Translations under genes and position numbers: made by a program
Notes under the pieces: model-generated
Databases searched by the model: none
The model's input: the letters and a program-made list of their open reading frames with translations, nothing else
Told to the model about the DNA's origin: nothing
Shown: in pieces, positions 9,044-18,357 of the stretch
Layout: the number at the start of each line of letters is the position of its first letter
Position numbering within the stretch: the first letter of the stretch is position 1
NCBI GenBank assembly: GCA_023228225.1
Contig: JALOBO010000006.1
Location: 36,771-100,770 of the forward strand
DNA length: 64,000 nt
Direction: 5' to 3'
Source: Clostridia bacterium
GTDB lineage: Bacteria > Bacillota > Clostridia > Christensenellales > UBA1242

Positions 9044-10093
9044 ATGATTAAGCAAAGTTATTTTATAGAACGAAACAACAAAAATATAATTAAATTAAGA
9101 AATGTAGTGAAAACTTTACCAACATTTGCAAGCGAATTTTTTTTGGGAATTGAATCGCAAACAAGTCCGCTTACTAGGCTCGGTTATGCTTATGATTTAC
9201 GCGCATTTTTTGATTTTTTAACAAAAGAATTACCATGCGTTTATGGTAAAAATATCAATGAAATTAAACTGAGTGATTTAGAGCAAGTTTCTTCCACCCT
9301 ACTTGAAGAGTATTTGGCTTATTTAAATCTGTATGACTGTAATGGTAAATCATATAGCGATAGTGAATATTCAAAAGCCAGAAAATTATCGGCCGTACGA
9401 AGTTTTTTTAGATATTATTTTAATAAAAACAAACTAAATTCAAACATTACTACAAAAGTTCAAATGCCAAAACTACATACAAAAGATATAGTTAAATTAG
9501 AAGTTGATGAAGTAGTAAAAATAATTGATCAGGCTGAATTTGGCGATGGACTTTCCGATAAGCAAAAAGCGTTTCATAAAAACACTAAATTGCGTGATAT
9601 TGCTATGCTTACGCTGTTTTTAGGCACCGGAATTCGTGTCAGTGAATGTGTTGGACTTAATATTTCCGATATTGATTTTAACACAAATGGATTTAAAGTA
9701 ACTCGTAAAGGTGGCAATCAGTCTATACTTTATTTTTCTGATGAAGTACGAAATGCTTTAATTAAGTATATAGATGAAAGAAAAGAAGTTAGAACCGAAG
9801 AAAATGAAGATGCATTATTTTTATCAATTCAAAAAAGTCGTATTGGCATTCGCGCAGTAGAAAAGTTAGTAAAAAAATATGCTCAGATTATTTCCCCACT
9901 TAAACACATAACCCCTCATAAATTGCGTAGCACATACGGAACGAATTTGTATCACGAAACACAAGATATTTATATTGTTGCCGATGTTTTAGGTCATAAA
10001 GATGTTAACACAACCAAAAAACATTATGCAGCAGTCAGTGAAGATTTACGCAGACAGGCTTCAACCAAAGTTCATTTAAGAGATAAACAATAA
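9044..10093 (+). CDS. Tyrosine recombinase, XerC/XerD-like
   Basis: A 349-residue tyrosine recombinase. The N-terminal SAM-like core-binding domain is about residues 25-140 (SPLTRLGYAYDLRAFFDFL). The catalytic domain carries the first Arg in GTGIRVSE, a beta-hairpin Lys in TRKGGNQ, HKLRSTYGT (His and second Arg), LGHKDVNTTKKHY (His and nucleophilic Tyr). All catalytic residues are visible. Its position before the methionine gamma-lyase family gene, miaA and mutSL is a common chromosomal arrangement in Clostridia, so a chromosomal rather than prophage role is more likely, although phage-like genes lie 6 kb away. A weak AAGGA lies 13 nt before the ATG. Confidence 0.85.
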   Translation: MIKQSYFIERNNKNIIKLRNVVKTLPTFASEFFLGIESQTSPLTRLGYAYDLRAFFDFLTKELPCVYGKNINEIKLSDLEQVSSTLLEEYLAYLNLYDCNGKSYSDSEYSKARKLSAVRSFFRYYFNKNKLNSNITTKVQMPKLHTKDIVKLEVDEVVKIIDQAEFGDGLSDKQKAFHKNTKLRDIAMLTLFLGTGIRVSECVGLNISDIDFNTNGFKVTRKGGNQSILYFSDEVRNALIKYIDERKEVRTEENEDALFLSIQKSRIGIRAVEKLVKKYAQIISPLKHITPHKLRSTYGTNLYHETQDIYIVADVLGHKDVNTTKKHYAAVSEDLRRQASTKVHLRDKQ

Positions 10094-10118
10094 ATGTAAA
10101 TGTAGAATAAGACAAGAT

Positions 10119-11360
10119 TTACTTTTGTAAATTTGATAAAATCATCATTGTAGCAATTTTAATGTGTTCATAGGTTAAGCCACCTTGCAAATATGCAATA
10201 TATGGTGGTCTAATGGGCGAATCACAACTTAATTCAATTGTAGCACCTTGTACAAAACTACCGCCGGCCATTATAACTTTATCGGCGTAACCCGGCATAT
10301 CCCATGGAATTGGAGTTGCATAACTGTCAATTGGCGAAGCACTTTGCACTGCCTGACAAAATGCAATAAGTTCTTTTTCATTATTAAATTTAATTAGTGA
10401 TACAATATCGCCACTTAATTCTTTTGGTGTTGGACTTACATCGTAGCCTAATTCATTCATTGTAGTACGAATAAGTGAAGAACCTTTAAGTGCCTGTGAT
10501 ACCGTATGCGGTGCCATAAACAAACCTTGAAAGAATAGTCTATATCCCGCTTCATACGAGCCAACCGCTTGCATAAGTGCGGGTGAAGTAAGTTTGCATG
10601 TGATTAAATTAATGGCGCTTTTACAGCCAACAATATATGCCCCCGCCGGAGCAAGTCCCCCGCCTGCATTTTTAATCAACGAACCAACGACAATATCGGC
10701 GCCAACATCAGTAGGTTCTCGCGTTTCGGTAAATTCGCCGTAACAATTATCTACCATAATAAAAGATTGCGGGCTTTCTTTACGAATTATGTTTACTAAC
10801 TCGCCTATTTGGTCTATTGATAATGCTTTTCGCCATGCGTAACCGCGTGAACGTTGCATAAATACAAGTTTTGGCTGTAATTCACGCACTTTTTTTGTGA
10901 TTATATCGGTATTCGGTTTATTATTTAATAAATCAATTTGCTCGTATTTTACGCCTAAATCTTTAAGCGAACCGGTATCTTTATGTGCTGGGTCGCCAAA
11001 AATAACCTCATCAAGCGTGTCATAAGGCTTACCAGTAATGCTAAGCATAATATCATTAGGTCTTAAAATACCAAATAGCGCCATAGCAAGTGCATGTGAA
11101 GCACATGAAATATGTGGGGTTACAATTGCATTTTCTGCCCCAAACACATCAGCGAATAATTTACACAGCATATCTCTGCCAGCATCGCCATAACCATAAC
11201 CTGTTGTACCTATAAAATGCCTTTCCGACACTTTATTTTTTTTAAATGCTTTAAGCACCTTGGCTTGATTTAAAAAAGCAATATTTTCTATTAATGCAAA
11301 AGGTTCAACGCATTTTTTCTCTGCATTTTCCACCAATATTCTTGATTGTTCACTATACAT
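10119..11360 (-). CDS. ynbB: Methionine gamma-lyase family protein (YnbB-like)
   Basis: A 413-residue fold-type I PLP enzyme of the family once named aluminium resistance protein. The N-terminal block FIGTTGYGYGDAGRDMLCKLFADVF, read in short pieces, and the PLP-lysine region VGSLIKNAGGGLAPAGAY (Lys about residue 231) are characteristic, as is the C-terminal substrate loop GGSFVQGATIELSCD. Members are annotated as Cys/Met-metabolism C-S lyases, but the true substrate is not well established. It ends next to miaA (stop-to-start spacing one base) on the same strand, matching the conserved miaA-ynbB neighbourhood of Firmicutes. Confidence 0.85.
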   Translation of the reverse strand: MYSEQSRILVENAEKKCVEPFALIENIAFLNQAKVLKAFKKNKVSERHFIGTTGYGYGDAGRDMLCKLFADVFGAENAIVTPHISCASHALAMALFGILRPNDIMLSITGKPYDTLDEVIFGDPAHKDTGSLKDLGVKYEQIDLLNNKPNTDIITKKVRELQPKLVFMQRSRGYAWRKALSIDQIGELVNIIRKESPQSFIMVDNCYGEFTETREPTDVGADIVVGSLIKNAGGGLAPAGAYIVGCKSAINLITCKLTSPALMQAVGSYEAGYRLFFQGLFMAPHTVSQALKGSSLIRTTMNELGYDVSPTPKELSGDIVSLIKFNNEKELIAFCQAVQSASPIDSYATPIPWDMPGYADKVIMAGGSFVQGATIELSCDSPIRPPYIAYLQGGLTYEHIKIATMMILSNLQK

Positions 11361-12290
11361 TTATTTGTCTTCCTTTTTAAAACTTGAAAATTTTTGTAAT
11401 ACTGAATTTATTGCTTTTTCTTTTTCGGAAATATCAAACCAATTAATATTTTTCATATGTTTTAGCCAAGTTAATTGTCGTTTTGCATAATGTCTTGTAT
11501 TGTTTTTTATTAACTCTTTTGCTTCATCTAGTGTAATATTGCCTTCTAAATTTTCAATAATTTCTTTATAGCCTATTGCCTGCATACTTTGTGCTGTTTT
11601 TGGAACGCCTTGTGCAAGTAAATTTTTAACTTCTGTAACTAATCCGCTTTCAAACATTTTATCTACACGCAAATTTATGCGGTTATTAATAATTTCTCGA
11701 TCAGCATTTAATGCAACAATATAAAAATCATAAGGCGATGTTTTATCTTGTTCTAAATTATGTTCTGATTTTGTTTTCCCAGTAAGTTCATATATTTCTA
11801 ATGCTCTTATTATGCGTCGTTCATCATTTGATTTTTCGGCTTCGGCGGGGTCAATTTTTTTAAGTAAATCTAATAAATAATCATTTCCGAATTCATTAGA
11901 TAAAGCCTTATATTTATTACGAATTTCCTCATTTTTAGGCAACTGTGCAAACGAATATGGGTATAGCAAACTTTCGGTATAAAGTCCTGTTCCGCCTACA
12001 ATTATAGGTAATTTATGCTTTTTATACAAATCGGCAATAATCTTTTCTGCCTGTTCTTTGTATTCAGCAACACTGTATTCGTTTTGAGGCTCTAAAATAT
12101 CAATTAAATGGTGCTTACATTGCATAAGTTCTTCTTGGGTGGCTTTTGCTGTGCCGATGTCCATTTGTTTATATATTTGCATAGAATCCGCCGAAATAAT
12201 TTCGGCATTTAACTTTTTTGATATTTCTATTGCTAGATTAGTTTTGCCAGTTGCTGTTAATCCTACAATTAATAATAGCGGATTTTTCAT
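11361..12290 (-). CDS. miaA: tRNA dimethylallyltransferase MiaA
   Basis: A 309-residue enzyme that transfers a dimethylallyl group to A37 of tRNAs reading codons that start with U. The P-loop GLTATGKTNLA (about residues 9-19), ADSMQIYKQMDIGTAK (substrate-binding Asp/Ser region), GGTGLYTESLL and the tRNA-binding block QSMQAIGYKEI are all present. Length is normal. It lies downstream of mutL and upstream of ynbB on one strand, and with miaB at 16.9-18.2 kb it supplies both steps of ms2i6A37 modification. Confidence 0.95.
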   Translation of the reverse strand: MKNPLLLIVGLTATGKTNLAIEISKKLNAEIISADSMQIYKQMDIGTAKATQEELMQCKHHLIDILEPQNEYSVAEYKEQAEKIIADLYKKHKLPIIVGGTGLYTESLLYPYSFAQLPKNEEIRNKYKALSNEFGNDYLLDLLKKIDPAEAEKSNDERRIIRALEIYELTGKTKSEHNLEQDKTSPYDFYIVALNADREIINNRINLRVDKMFESGLVTEVKNLLAQGVPKTAQSMQAIGYKEIIENLEGNITLDEAKELIKNNTRHYAKRQLTWLKHMKNINWFDISEKEKAINSVLQKFSSFKKEDK

Positions 12291-12327
12291 TTTAATTCCT
12301 TTTGTTTTAGCGTTATGTTTAAAAAAA

Positions 12328-14280
12328 TTAAAGAATTCTTTTAAACCATTTATCTATGTCTGTGCGTTTTACGACTACAACCACCGGTCTACCGTGCGGA
12401 CAAAGTAAAGTTGTGTTATTTTCGATTAGTTTATTAAGCAGGTTTTGTGCCTCATTTTCTGATAATTCATCACCAGACTTAATTGCCGTTTTGCAAGCCA
12501 TTTGAGCAAGCATATCTTTTACGGTGTCCGAGGTTTTTTGCATATTAAGTACAGAAATATCTTTAAGTACCGAATTAAAGAATGCCCCAATATTAATATC
12601 TTTAAGCGTAAGTGGTACAGTTGATATTTTAAACGCCCCACTGCCAAATTCTTCTATTTCGAAACCTAATGAATTTATCAATTCTGCATTACTAAGCAAA
12701 AACTCAGTTTCTAAATTATTTACATTTAATACAAACGGAAGTAAAAGTACTTGTCTTGATAAATTTGTGGTATCGGTTTGTGATTTTAGTTGGTCAAATA
12801 ACAGTCTTTCGTGTGCAGCGTGCTGATCTATAAAATAAGCGTTTTGTTCATATTCAAAAACTAAATAAGTATTAAATAATTTACCGCAAAAATTAAACTT
12901 AGTATTAAGTGTAAATTTGCTTTGCTCGCTTTGTTGTTTTTGCTCAATCACGGTATCAATATGAAGCGGTGCATTTGTATTTTCTGTATTTTTTGTATTT
13001 AAGTTATTTAAAATACCGGTAAACAGTCCATTATCTTGCTTAACTCCGCTAAAATTTTTGTCAGTAAGAGTTTCGGCAAGTTTACCGATTACATTTTGAT
13101 TATTAGCATTTTGCTCTACATTTTGTGTAGTATGTTGCGGAGCAACTTCTATAAGTGCAAGTTTACTCTTTGTATTTATTTGCTTAAAACTTGAACCCAT
13201 AAATCCGCTTTCAAATTTTAATGGTTCTTTAAGTTGAGTATTAAAACTCGCATTATTATTTTCACTCCAATTATTTTTTAGAGTGGCAATATTATCGTTG
13301 TTCATAAGAGCATCAGACACACTGTTGTATACACTCATATATACCGCTTGTCCGTTTTCAAAGCGTACATCAAGTTTTTTCGGGTGAACATTGACATCAA
13401 TTTTATCCAGCGGAATTGTTAAGTAAATAATAAAAAATGGAAAACGATTTTTCATCATATAACTTTCAAATGCATTATATACCGCTACCGCAACAGTTGA
13501 ATTAACAACATAACGACCGTTTATTACAAGAGTTTGATATGTGCGGTTAGGCTTTGCAAATGAAGGCTTGCCAATAACACCGCTAACTATTAAGTCACTG
13601 TATTCGCCACTAATTTTTAGTGTATTTTGTGCTATGTCTTTGCCATAAACAGCAAAAATTGCATCTTCTAAATCTCTACCCGATGACCTAAAAATAACTT
13701 TATCATCAGCGCTATAACTAATTGCAATATTTGGATTTGCTAAAATAAGTCTTGCTACAAAATTTGTAATTTCGGTTTCTTCTTGCTTTGGCCTTTTTAA
13801 AAATTTTGCGCGAGCAGGAACATTGTAAAATAAATTATCTACCGTAATAAGAGTACCGTTAGGGCTACCTTTTGGCTCAGTGTTCAAAATAATGCCACCT
13901 TCAACATTAATGCTTTGTCCATTCTCTTGGTCAGTAGGTTTAGATATAATATTAATTTTAGATACTGCCGCAATACTTGCTAGTGCTTCACCTCGGAAAC
14001 CAAGCGTGCCAATTTTTTCTAAATCTTCGGCAAATTTAATTTTGCTTGTGGCGTGTGGCATAAAAGCACGCGGTAAATCTTCTTCATAAATGCCCGAGCC
14101 GTTATCGCCTACTTTAATTCGCTTTATTCCGCCTTCAAATATTTCCAGTGTAATCTTTGTAGCACCAGCATCAATGCTGTTTTCTATAAGTTCTTTAACA
14201 ATAGCGGCAGGGCGATCTACAACCTCACCCGCAGCAATTCTATTAAAAATGGAACTATCTAAAATGTTAATCTTTTGCAT
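12328..14280 (-). CDS. mutL: DNA mismatch repair protein MutL (endonuclease type)
   Basis: A 650-residue MutL. The N-terminal GHKL ATPase has ENSIDAGAT, DNGSGI and TLGFRGEALASIAAVSK, followed by a transducer domain ending near NVHPKKLDVRF. A variable Asn/Gln/Thr-rich linker spans about 345-460. The C-terminal dimerisation domain has DQHAAHERLLFD and ACKTAIKSGD and CPHGRP, the metal-binding motifs of the nicking endonuclease found in bacteria without MutH. It starts 4 nt after mutS ends and acts with MutS to direct strand removal after replication errors. Confidence 0.95.
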   Translation of the reverse strand: MQKINILDSSIFNRIAAGEVVDRPAAIVKELIENSIDAGATKITLEIFEGGIKRIKVGDNGSGIYEEDLPRAFMPHATSKIKFAEDLEKIGTLGFRGEALASIAAVSKINIISKPTDQENGQSINVEGGIILNTEPKGSPNGTLITVDNLFYNVPARAKFLKRPKQEETEITNFVARLILANPNIAISYSADDKVIFRSSGRDLEDAIFAVYGKDIAQNTLKISGEYSDLIVSGVIGKPSFAKPNRTYQTLVINGRYVVNSTVAVAVYNAFESYMMKNRFPFFIIYLTIPLDKIDVNVHPKKLDVRFENGQAVYMSVYNSVSDALMNNDNIATLKNNWSENNNASFNTQLKEPLKFESGFMGSSFKQINTKSKLALIEVAPQHTTQNVEQNANNQNVIGKLAETLTDKNFSGVKQDNGLFTGILNNLNTKNTENTNAPLHIDTVIEQKQQSEQSKFTLNTKFNFCGKLFNTYLVFEYEQNAYFIDQHAAHERLLFDQLKSQTDTTNLSRQVLLLPFVLNVNNLETEFLLSNAELINSLGFEIEEFGSGAFKISTVPLTLKDINIGAFFNSVLKDISVLNMQKTSDTVKDMLAQMACKTAIKSGDELSENEAQNLLNKLIENNTTLLCPHGRPVVVVVKRTDIDKWFKRIL

Positions 14281-14283
14281 TTT

Positions 14284-16878
14284 TTACTCCTTATTTAATT
14301 TGTGTTGTAAATCTGCAACAATAACCATAGCATCAAATGGGGTTAATGCGTTTATATTTATTTCTTTTAACATATTAAGCACTTCAATTTCGCAAGATTT
14401 TTTACTATTTTTATTATCATTGGTAACAGTATTCTCTTTTAAACTATTAAGAGAAAAATTTGATACGATATCAGAACTTTCTATTTTTTGCAAAATCTTT
14501 TTTGCATTTAAAATTACTTCGTTAGGAAGCCCAGCAAGTGCGGCAACTTCTATACCAAAACTTTTATTAGTGCCACCACGCACGATTTTACGCAAAAAAG
14601 CAATCGTACCGCCCAAATCTTTTACATTAATTCGATAATTTTTAACGCCATCAAGCATACCTTCAAGTTCGGTTAACTCGTGATAATGCGTTGCAAACAG
14701 TGTTTTAGCATTAATATGTTTTGCCACATAATCAATAACAGCCCAAGCAATGCTTAACCCATCAAGCGTAGAAGTGCCTCGCCCTATTTCATCTAAAATA
14801 AGCAAACTTTTGCTTGTTGCATTGTGTAAAATATTGGCGACCTCAGTCATTTCTACCATAAATGTACTTTGTCCAAATGCTAAGTTATCACTAGCCCCCA
14901 CACGTGTAAATATACGGTCCGTTAATGCAATTTCTGCGTAATCCGCTGGTACAAAACAGCCTATATGAGCCATTAAAACAATTAGTGCAACTTGCCTCAT
15001 ATATGTACTCTTGCCCGCCATATTAGGACCAGTAATAACCATAATACGATTATCCGTATTATTCAATTCAGTATCATTAGGCACAAATTGTTCATCTTTA
15101 AGTAACGCCTCTACAACTGCGTGTCTACCATTTACAATTTTAATATTTTCAGCGGTCATTATAGGACGAACATAATTATTTTTAACTGAAACTGTTGCAA
15201 AAGAATAAAGAGTATCAAGTAGTGCAATTTGTGAAGCGGTAATTTGTAAATCACTAACTTTTTGCAGTAATTTTGCACGCAAATCTTCAAATAATTGTAA
15301 TTCTAATTTTAAGGATTTTTCTTCCGCTCCTAAAATTTTTTCTTCCATTGCTTTTAGTTCTTGTGTAATATATCTTTCGGCATTAGCAACTGTTTGTTTG
15401 CGTTGATATCTATAAGGCACTAATTCGCGTTGTGAATTTAATACTTCAATATAATAACCGAATATACGATTATAACTGATTTTAAGGTTTTTAATACCTG
15501 TTTGGGTGCGTTCTTCGTTTTCAAGTGCTACAATCCAATTTTTACCATCAGTAGAAGCCGATTTTATCTCATCAAGTTCGTTACTATAACCCGCCTTTAT
15601 ATAACCCCCATCTTTAAGTAGTGCTGGCGGGTCGTCATTTATAGCGGAACTTATTAAATTTACAGTTTCCGAAAAATCTAAAATATTTGAATTAATTTCA
15701 CAAAAAATTTGACTGTCAAAATTTTCTAAAACACTTTTTAAATTTGGTAAAATTTCTAGCGAGTTTTTTAGTGCAATACAATCACGCGGATTAACATTGC
15801 CATAAGCAATTTTACCAGAAAGCCTTTCTATATCGCTGACTTTTGAAAGAAGTTGTTTGACTGACTCACGCAGTAAAGTTTTTTTGGTGAGTTCTTCAAC
15901 CCCGCTAAGCCTATAATTAATATCTTCACGCTTTGCAAGCGGTTGCATTAAATAACTACGCAATTTGCGTGCGCCCATACTTGTTTCAGTTTGGTCAATA
16001 AGCCAAAGTAGCGAACCACGTCTTTTTTTATCACGCAAAGTTTCGGTAATTTCTAAATTTGTACGAGATATATTATCTAAATACATAAAACTGTCATCTC
16101 GTACTAAATTAATACGATTTATATGTGACAAACTGCGTTTTTGAGTTTGATTTAAGTATTCGATTAATGCACCAGCCGCACAAATTGCATTAGTACTATC
16201 TTCACAATCAAAAACAGTAAGCGAATGCACTTTTAATTGTGTTTTAAGCACTTTATAAGCTTGGTTATATTCGTATGACCAATTATAAAAATTACTAAAT
16301 TTAGGTACTGAGGCGGTTTTTACTGCGGGAAGATCATAACTTTTTAAAAACATTTCATCGTTTGCAATAATTTCGGAAGGATTTATTCTAAGTAAAGCAC
16401 CATTCAGTTCATCAAGATTTTTTTCTTCCGAAATATAAAATTCGCCAGTAGAAATATCTGCCCACGCTAGTCCTAAACTCTGCTCGCCAGAATATGCCGA
16501 TATTATAAAATTATTTTTGCGTTCATCAAGCAAGCCATCTTCAATTAATGTGCCGGCGGTAATAACTCTTATTACATCGCGTTCAACAAGTGTTTTTCCA
16601 TTTGGTTCGGTTATCTGTTCACATATTGCAACTTTATATCCTTGGTCAATAAGTTTTGCGATATAGCCATTAACTGCGTGATATGGTACACCGCACATCG
16701 GTGCGCGATCGGCAAGTCCGCAATCCCTACCTGTAAGCGTTAAATCAAGTGCTTTTGATGCGGTAATCGCATCATCAAAAAACATTTCATAAAAATCGCC
16801 CAGCCTATAAAAAAGTAATGAATCCTTATATTCTTCTTTTTTTTGCAAATAGTGTTGCATCATTGGTGAAAGTGCCAT
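14284..16878 (-). CDS. mutS: DNA mismatch repair protein MutS
   Basis: An 864-residue MutS of normal length. The N-terminal mismatch-binding domain has the Phe-x-Glu type motif in YRLGDFYEMFFDDA; the ATPase has ITGPNMAGKSTYMRQ (Walker A), ILDEIGRGTSTLDG (Walker B and signature) and ATHYHELTEL. The C-terminal tail continues to LNALTPFDAM-like sequence (NINALTPFDAMVIVADLQHKL), a conserved C-terminal element. It lies directly after miaB (2-nt gap) and before mutL, so miaB-mutS-mutL-miaA-ynbB probably form one transcription unit. Confidence 0.97.
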   Translation of the reverse strand: MALSPMMQHYLQKKEEYKDSLLFYRLGDFYEMFFDDAITASKALDLTLTGRDCGLADRAPMCGVPYHAVNGYIAKLIDQGYKVAICEQITEPNGKTLVERDVIRVITAGTLIEDGLLDERKNNFIISAYSGEQSLGLAWADISTGEFYISEEKNLDELNGALLRINPSEIIANDEMFLKSYDLPAVKTASVPKFSNFYNWSYEYNQAYKVLKTQLKVHSLTVFDCEDSTNAICAAGALIEYLNQTQKRSLSHINRINLVRDDSFMYLDNISRTNLEITETLRDKKRRGSLLWLIDQTETSMGARKLRSYLMQPLAKREDINYRLSGVEELTKKTLLRESVKQLLSKVSDIERLSGKIAYGNVNPRDCIALKNSLEILPNLKSVLENFDSQIFCEINSNILDFSETVNLISSAINDDPPALLKDGGYIKAGYSNELDEIKSASTDGKNWIVALENEERTQTGIKNLKISYNRIFGYYIEVLNSQRELVPYRYQRKQTVANAERYITQELKAMEEKILGAEEKSLKLELQLFEDLRAKLLQKVSDLQITASQIALLDTLYSFATVSVKNNYVRPIMTAENIKIVNGRHAVVEALLKDEQFVPNDTELNNTDNRIMVITGPNMAGKSTYMRQVALIVLMAHIGCFVPADYAEIALTDRIFTRVGASDNLAFGQSTFMVEMTEVANILHNATSKSLLILDEIGRGTSTLDGLSIAWAVIDYVAKHINAKTLFATHYHELTELEGMLDGVKNYRINVKDLGGTIAFLRKIVRGGTNKSFGIEVAALAGLPNEVILNAKKILQKIESSDIVSNFSLNSLKENTVTNDNKNSKKSCEIEVLNMLKEININALTPFDAMVIVADLQHKLNKE

Positions 16879-16880
16879 TT

Positions 16881-18209
16881 TTATTCTCCTAAATAAACTT
16901 CGCCTATTAGTTTAGAGCCTTTTACATTTGTAACTATAATATCAACAATTGAGCCAACACGCAAATTTGCATCTTTAATTCGCACAACTTTTCCAAATGA
17001 AGTGCTGGCGATTGCTTCTTTTTCGGTAACTTCTTCTATAAGCACTTCAAACTTTTTACCTATTTCTTCATCAGCCATTTTGTTGTTAATTTGTTTTTGA
17101 ATTTCAAGTAGTCTATGAATGCGTTCGCGTTTAACCGCCAGTTCAATTTGGTTGGGCATTGTTTCCGCAACAGTACCGCTACGCTTGGAAAACATAAATA
17201 CAAATGCACCATTATATCTAACTTTTTGTATTAAATCGCAAGTATCTTCAAAATCTTTTTCCGTTTCGCCCGGAAACCCAACAATAATATCAGTAGAAAG
17301 CGCTATATCGGGAATTTTTGTACGTAATTTTTCAATTAAATTTAAATAATGTTCCCTAGTATATCGCCTATTCATACGTTTAAGTACTTGTGTGCTACCG
17401 GACTGAACGGGTAAATGTAAATATTTGCTAACTTTTTTACATTCTTTAATAGCACTAATTAATTCATTAGATAAATCTTTTGGGTGCGAAGTCATAAATT
17501 TAATTCTGAACTCCCCCTCTATATTGTTTATAAGTCGTAAAAGTTTAGCAAAATCTACTTTTTCGCCATTTAAAGATGAAGAATATGAATTTACATTTTG
17601 TCCAAGTAGCGTTATTATTTTATAATTTTTCTGCTGGACAAGTTCTTTGACATCTTGTAAAATTTCTTCGGTTAGTCGGCTTACTTCTCTACCGCGAACA
17701 TAAGGTACAATGCAATATGTGCAAAAGTTATTGCAACCATACATTATATTTACCCATGCATTAAGCGTACGATCGCGTATTATCGGTACATTTTTATCTG
17801 TATAGTCACAAGAATCTATTATTTCGTTTATTCGTTTTCTGTCATTAAGCACGCTAAGTATTGAATTAGATAATTTATTTATGTTGTGTGTGCCAAGTAC
17901 AATGTTAATAAAGGGAAATTTTTTTATTAAATTTTCAGCAAAACCTTTTTGCTGTGTCATACAACCAACAACTGCTACAATAACATTGGGCCTTGATTTT
18001 TTAATGGTTTTTACAGCACCAATATTGCCTATTTCCTTAGTTTCTGCACTTTCTCTAATGCAACAAGTGTTAAATATAATAATATCGGCTAACTCTATAT
18101 TGTCAGTTGCAGTGTAACTAAGTGCGTAAAGTTGCCCTGCAATTTTTTCGGATTCATGCACATTCATTTGGCAACCGTATGTAACTATATGGTAAAGTTT
18201 GGTATTCAT
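16881..18209 (-). CDS. miaB: tRNA-2-methylthio-N6-dimethylallyladenosine synthase MiaB
   Basis: A 442-residue radical-SAM methylthiotransferase. The N-terminal domain has three cysteines for one cluster (YGCQMNVHES, NTCCIRE, VGCMTQ), the radical-SAM domain has CNNFCTYC (CxxxCxxC) and the C-terminus is a TRAM domain. The frame extends ten codons upstream, but the ATG at 18209 (MNTKLYHIVTYGCQMN) matches the usual start, and AGAGGA lies just upstream. It is the first gene of the minus-strand mut cluster and completes the modification started by MiaA. Confidence 0.95.
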   Translation of the reverse strand: MNTKLYHIVTYGCQMNVHESEKIAGQLYALSYTATDNIELADIIIFNTCCIRESAETKEIGNIGAVKTIKKSRPNVIVAVVGCMTQQKGFAENLIKKFPFINIVLGTHNINKLSNSILSVLNDRKRINEIIDSCDYTDKNVPIIRDRTLNAWVNIMYGCNNFCTYCIVPYVRGREVSRLTEEILQDVKELVQQKNYKIITLLGQNVNSYSSSLNGEKVDFAKLLRLINNIEGEFRIKFMTSHPKDLSNELISAIKECKKVSKYLHLPVQSGSTQVLKRMNRRYTREHYLNLIEKLRTKIPDIALSTDIIVGFPGETEKDFEDTCDLIQKVRYNGAFVFMFSKRSGTVAETMPNQIELAVKRERIHRLLEIQKQINNKMADEEIGKKFEVLIEEVTEKEAIASTSFGKVVRIKDANLRVGSIVDIIVTNVKGSKLIGEVYLGE

Positions 18210-18357
18210 AAATCCTCTATATGACAAAAGCATTAACAAACAAAATTTTGCTATTTAATTATACAATTAATTTAAAAAATTTTCAACTTATATGTCTAAT
18301 ATTTATTAATAATTTAGTAATACTAATTAAGTACAAATAAAAGGCAAATTATCAAAT

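Noticed and set aside
9044-10093. Reading the recombinase as a prophage integrase for the phage-like genes
   Set aside because: The conserved order with ynbB-miaA-mutL-mutS and the lack of an adjacent tRNA or att repeats favour a chromosomal Xer-type role.
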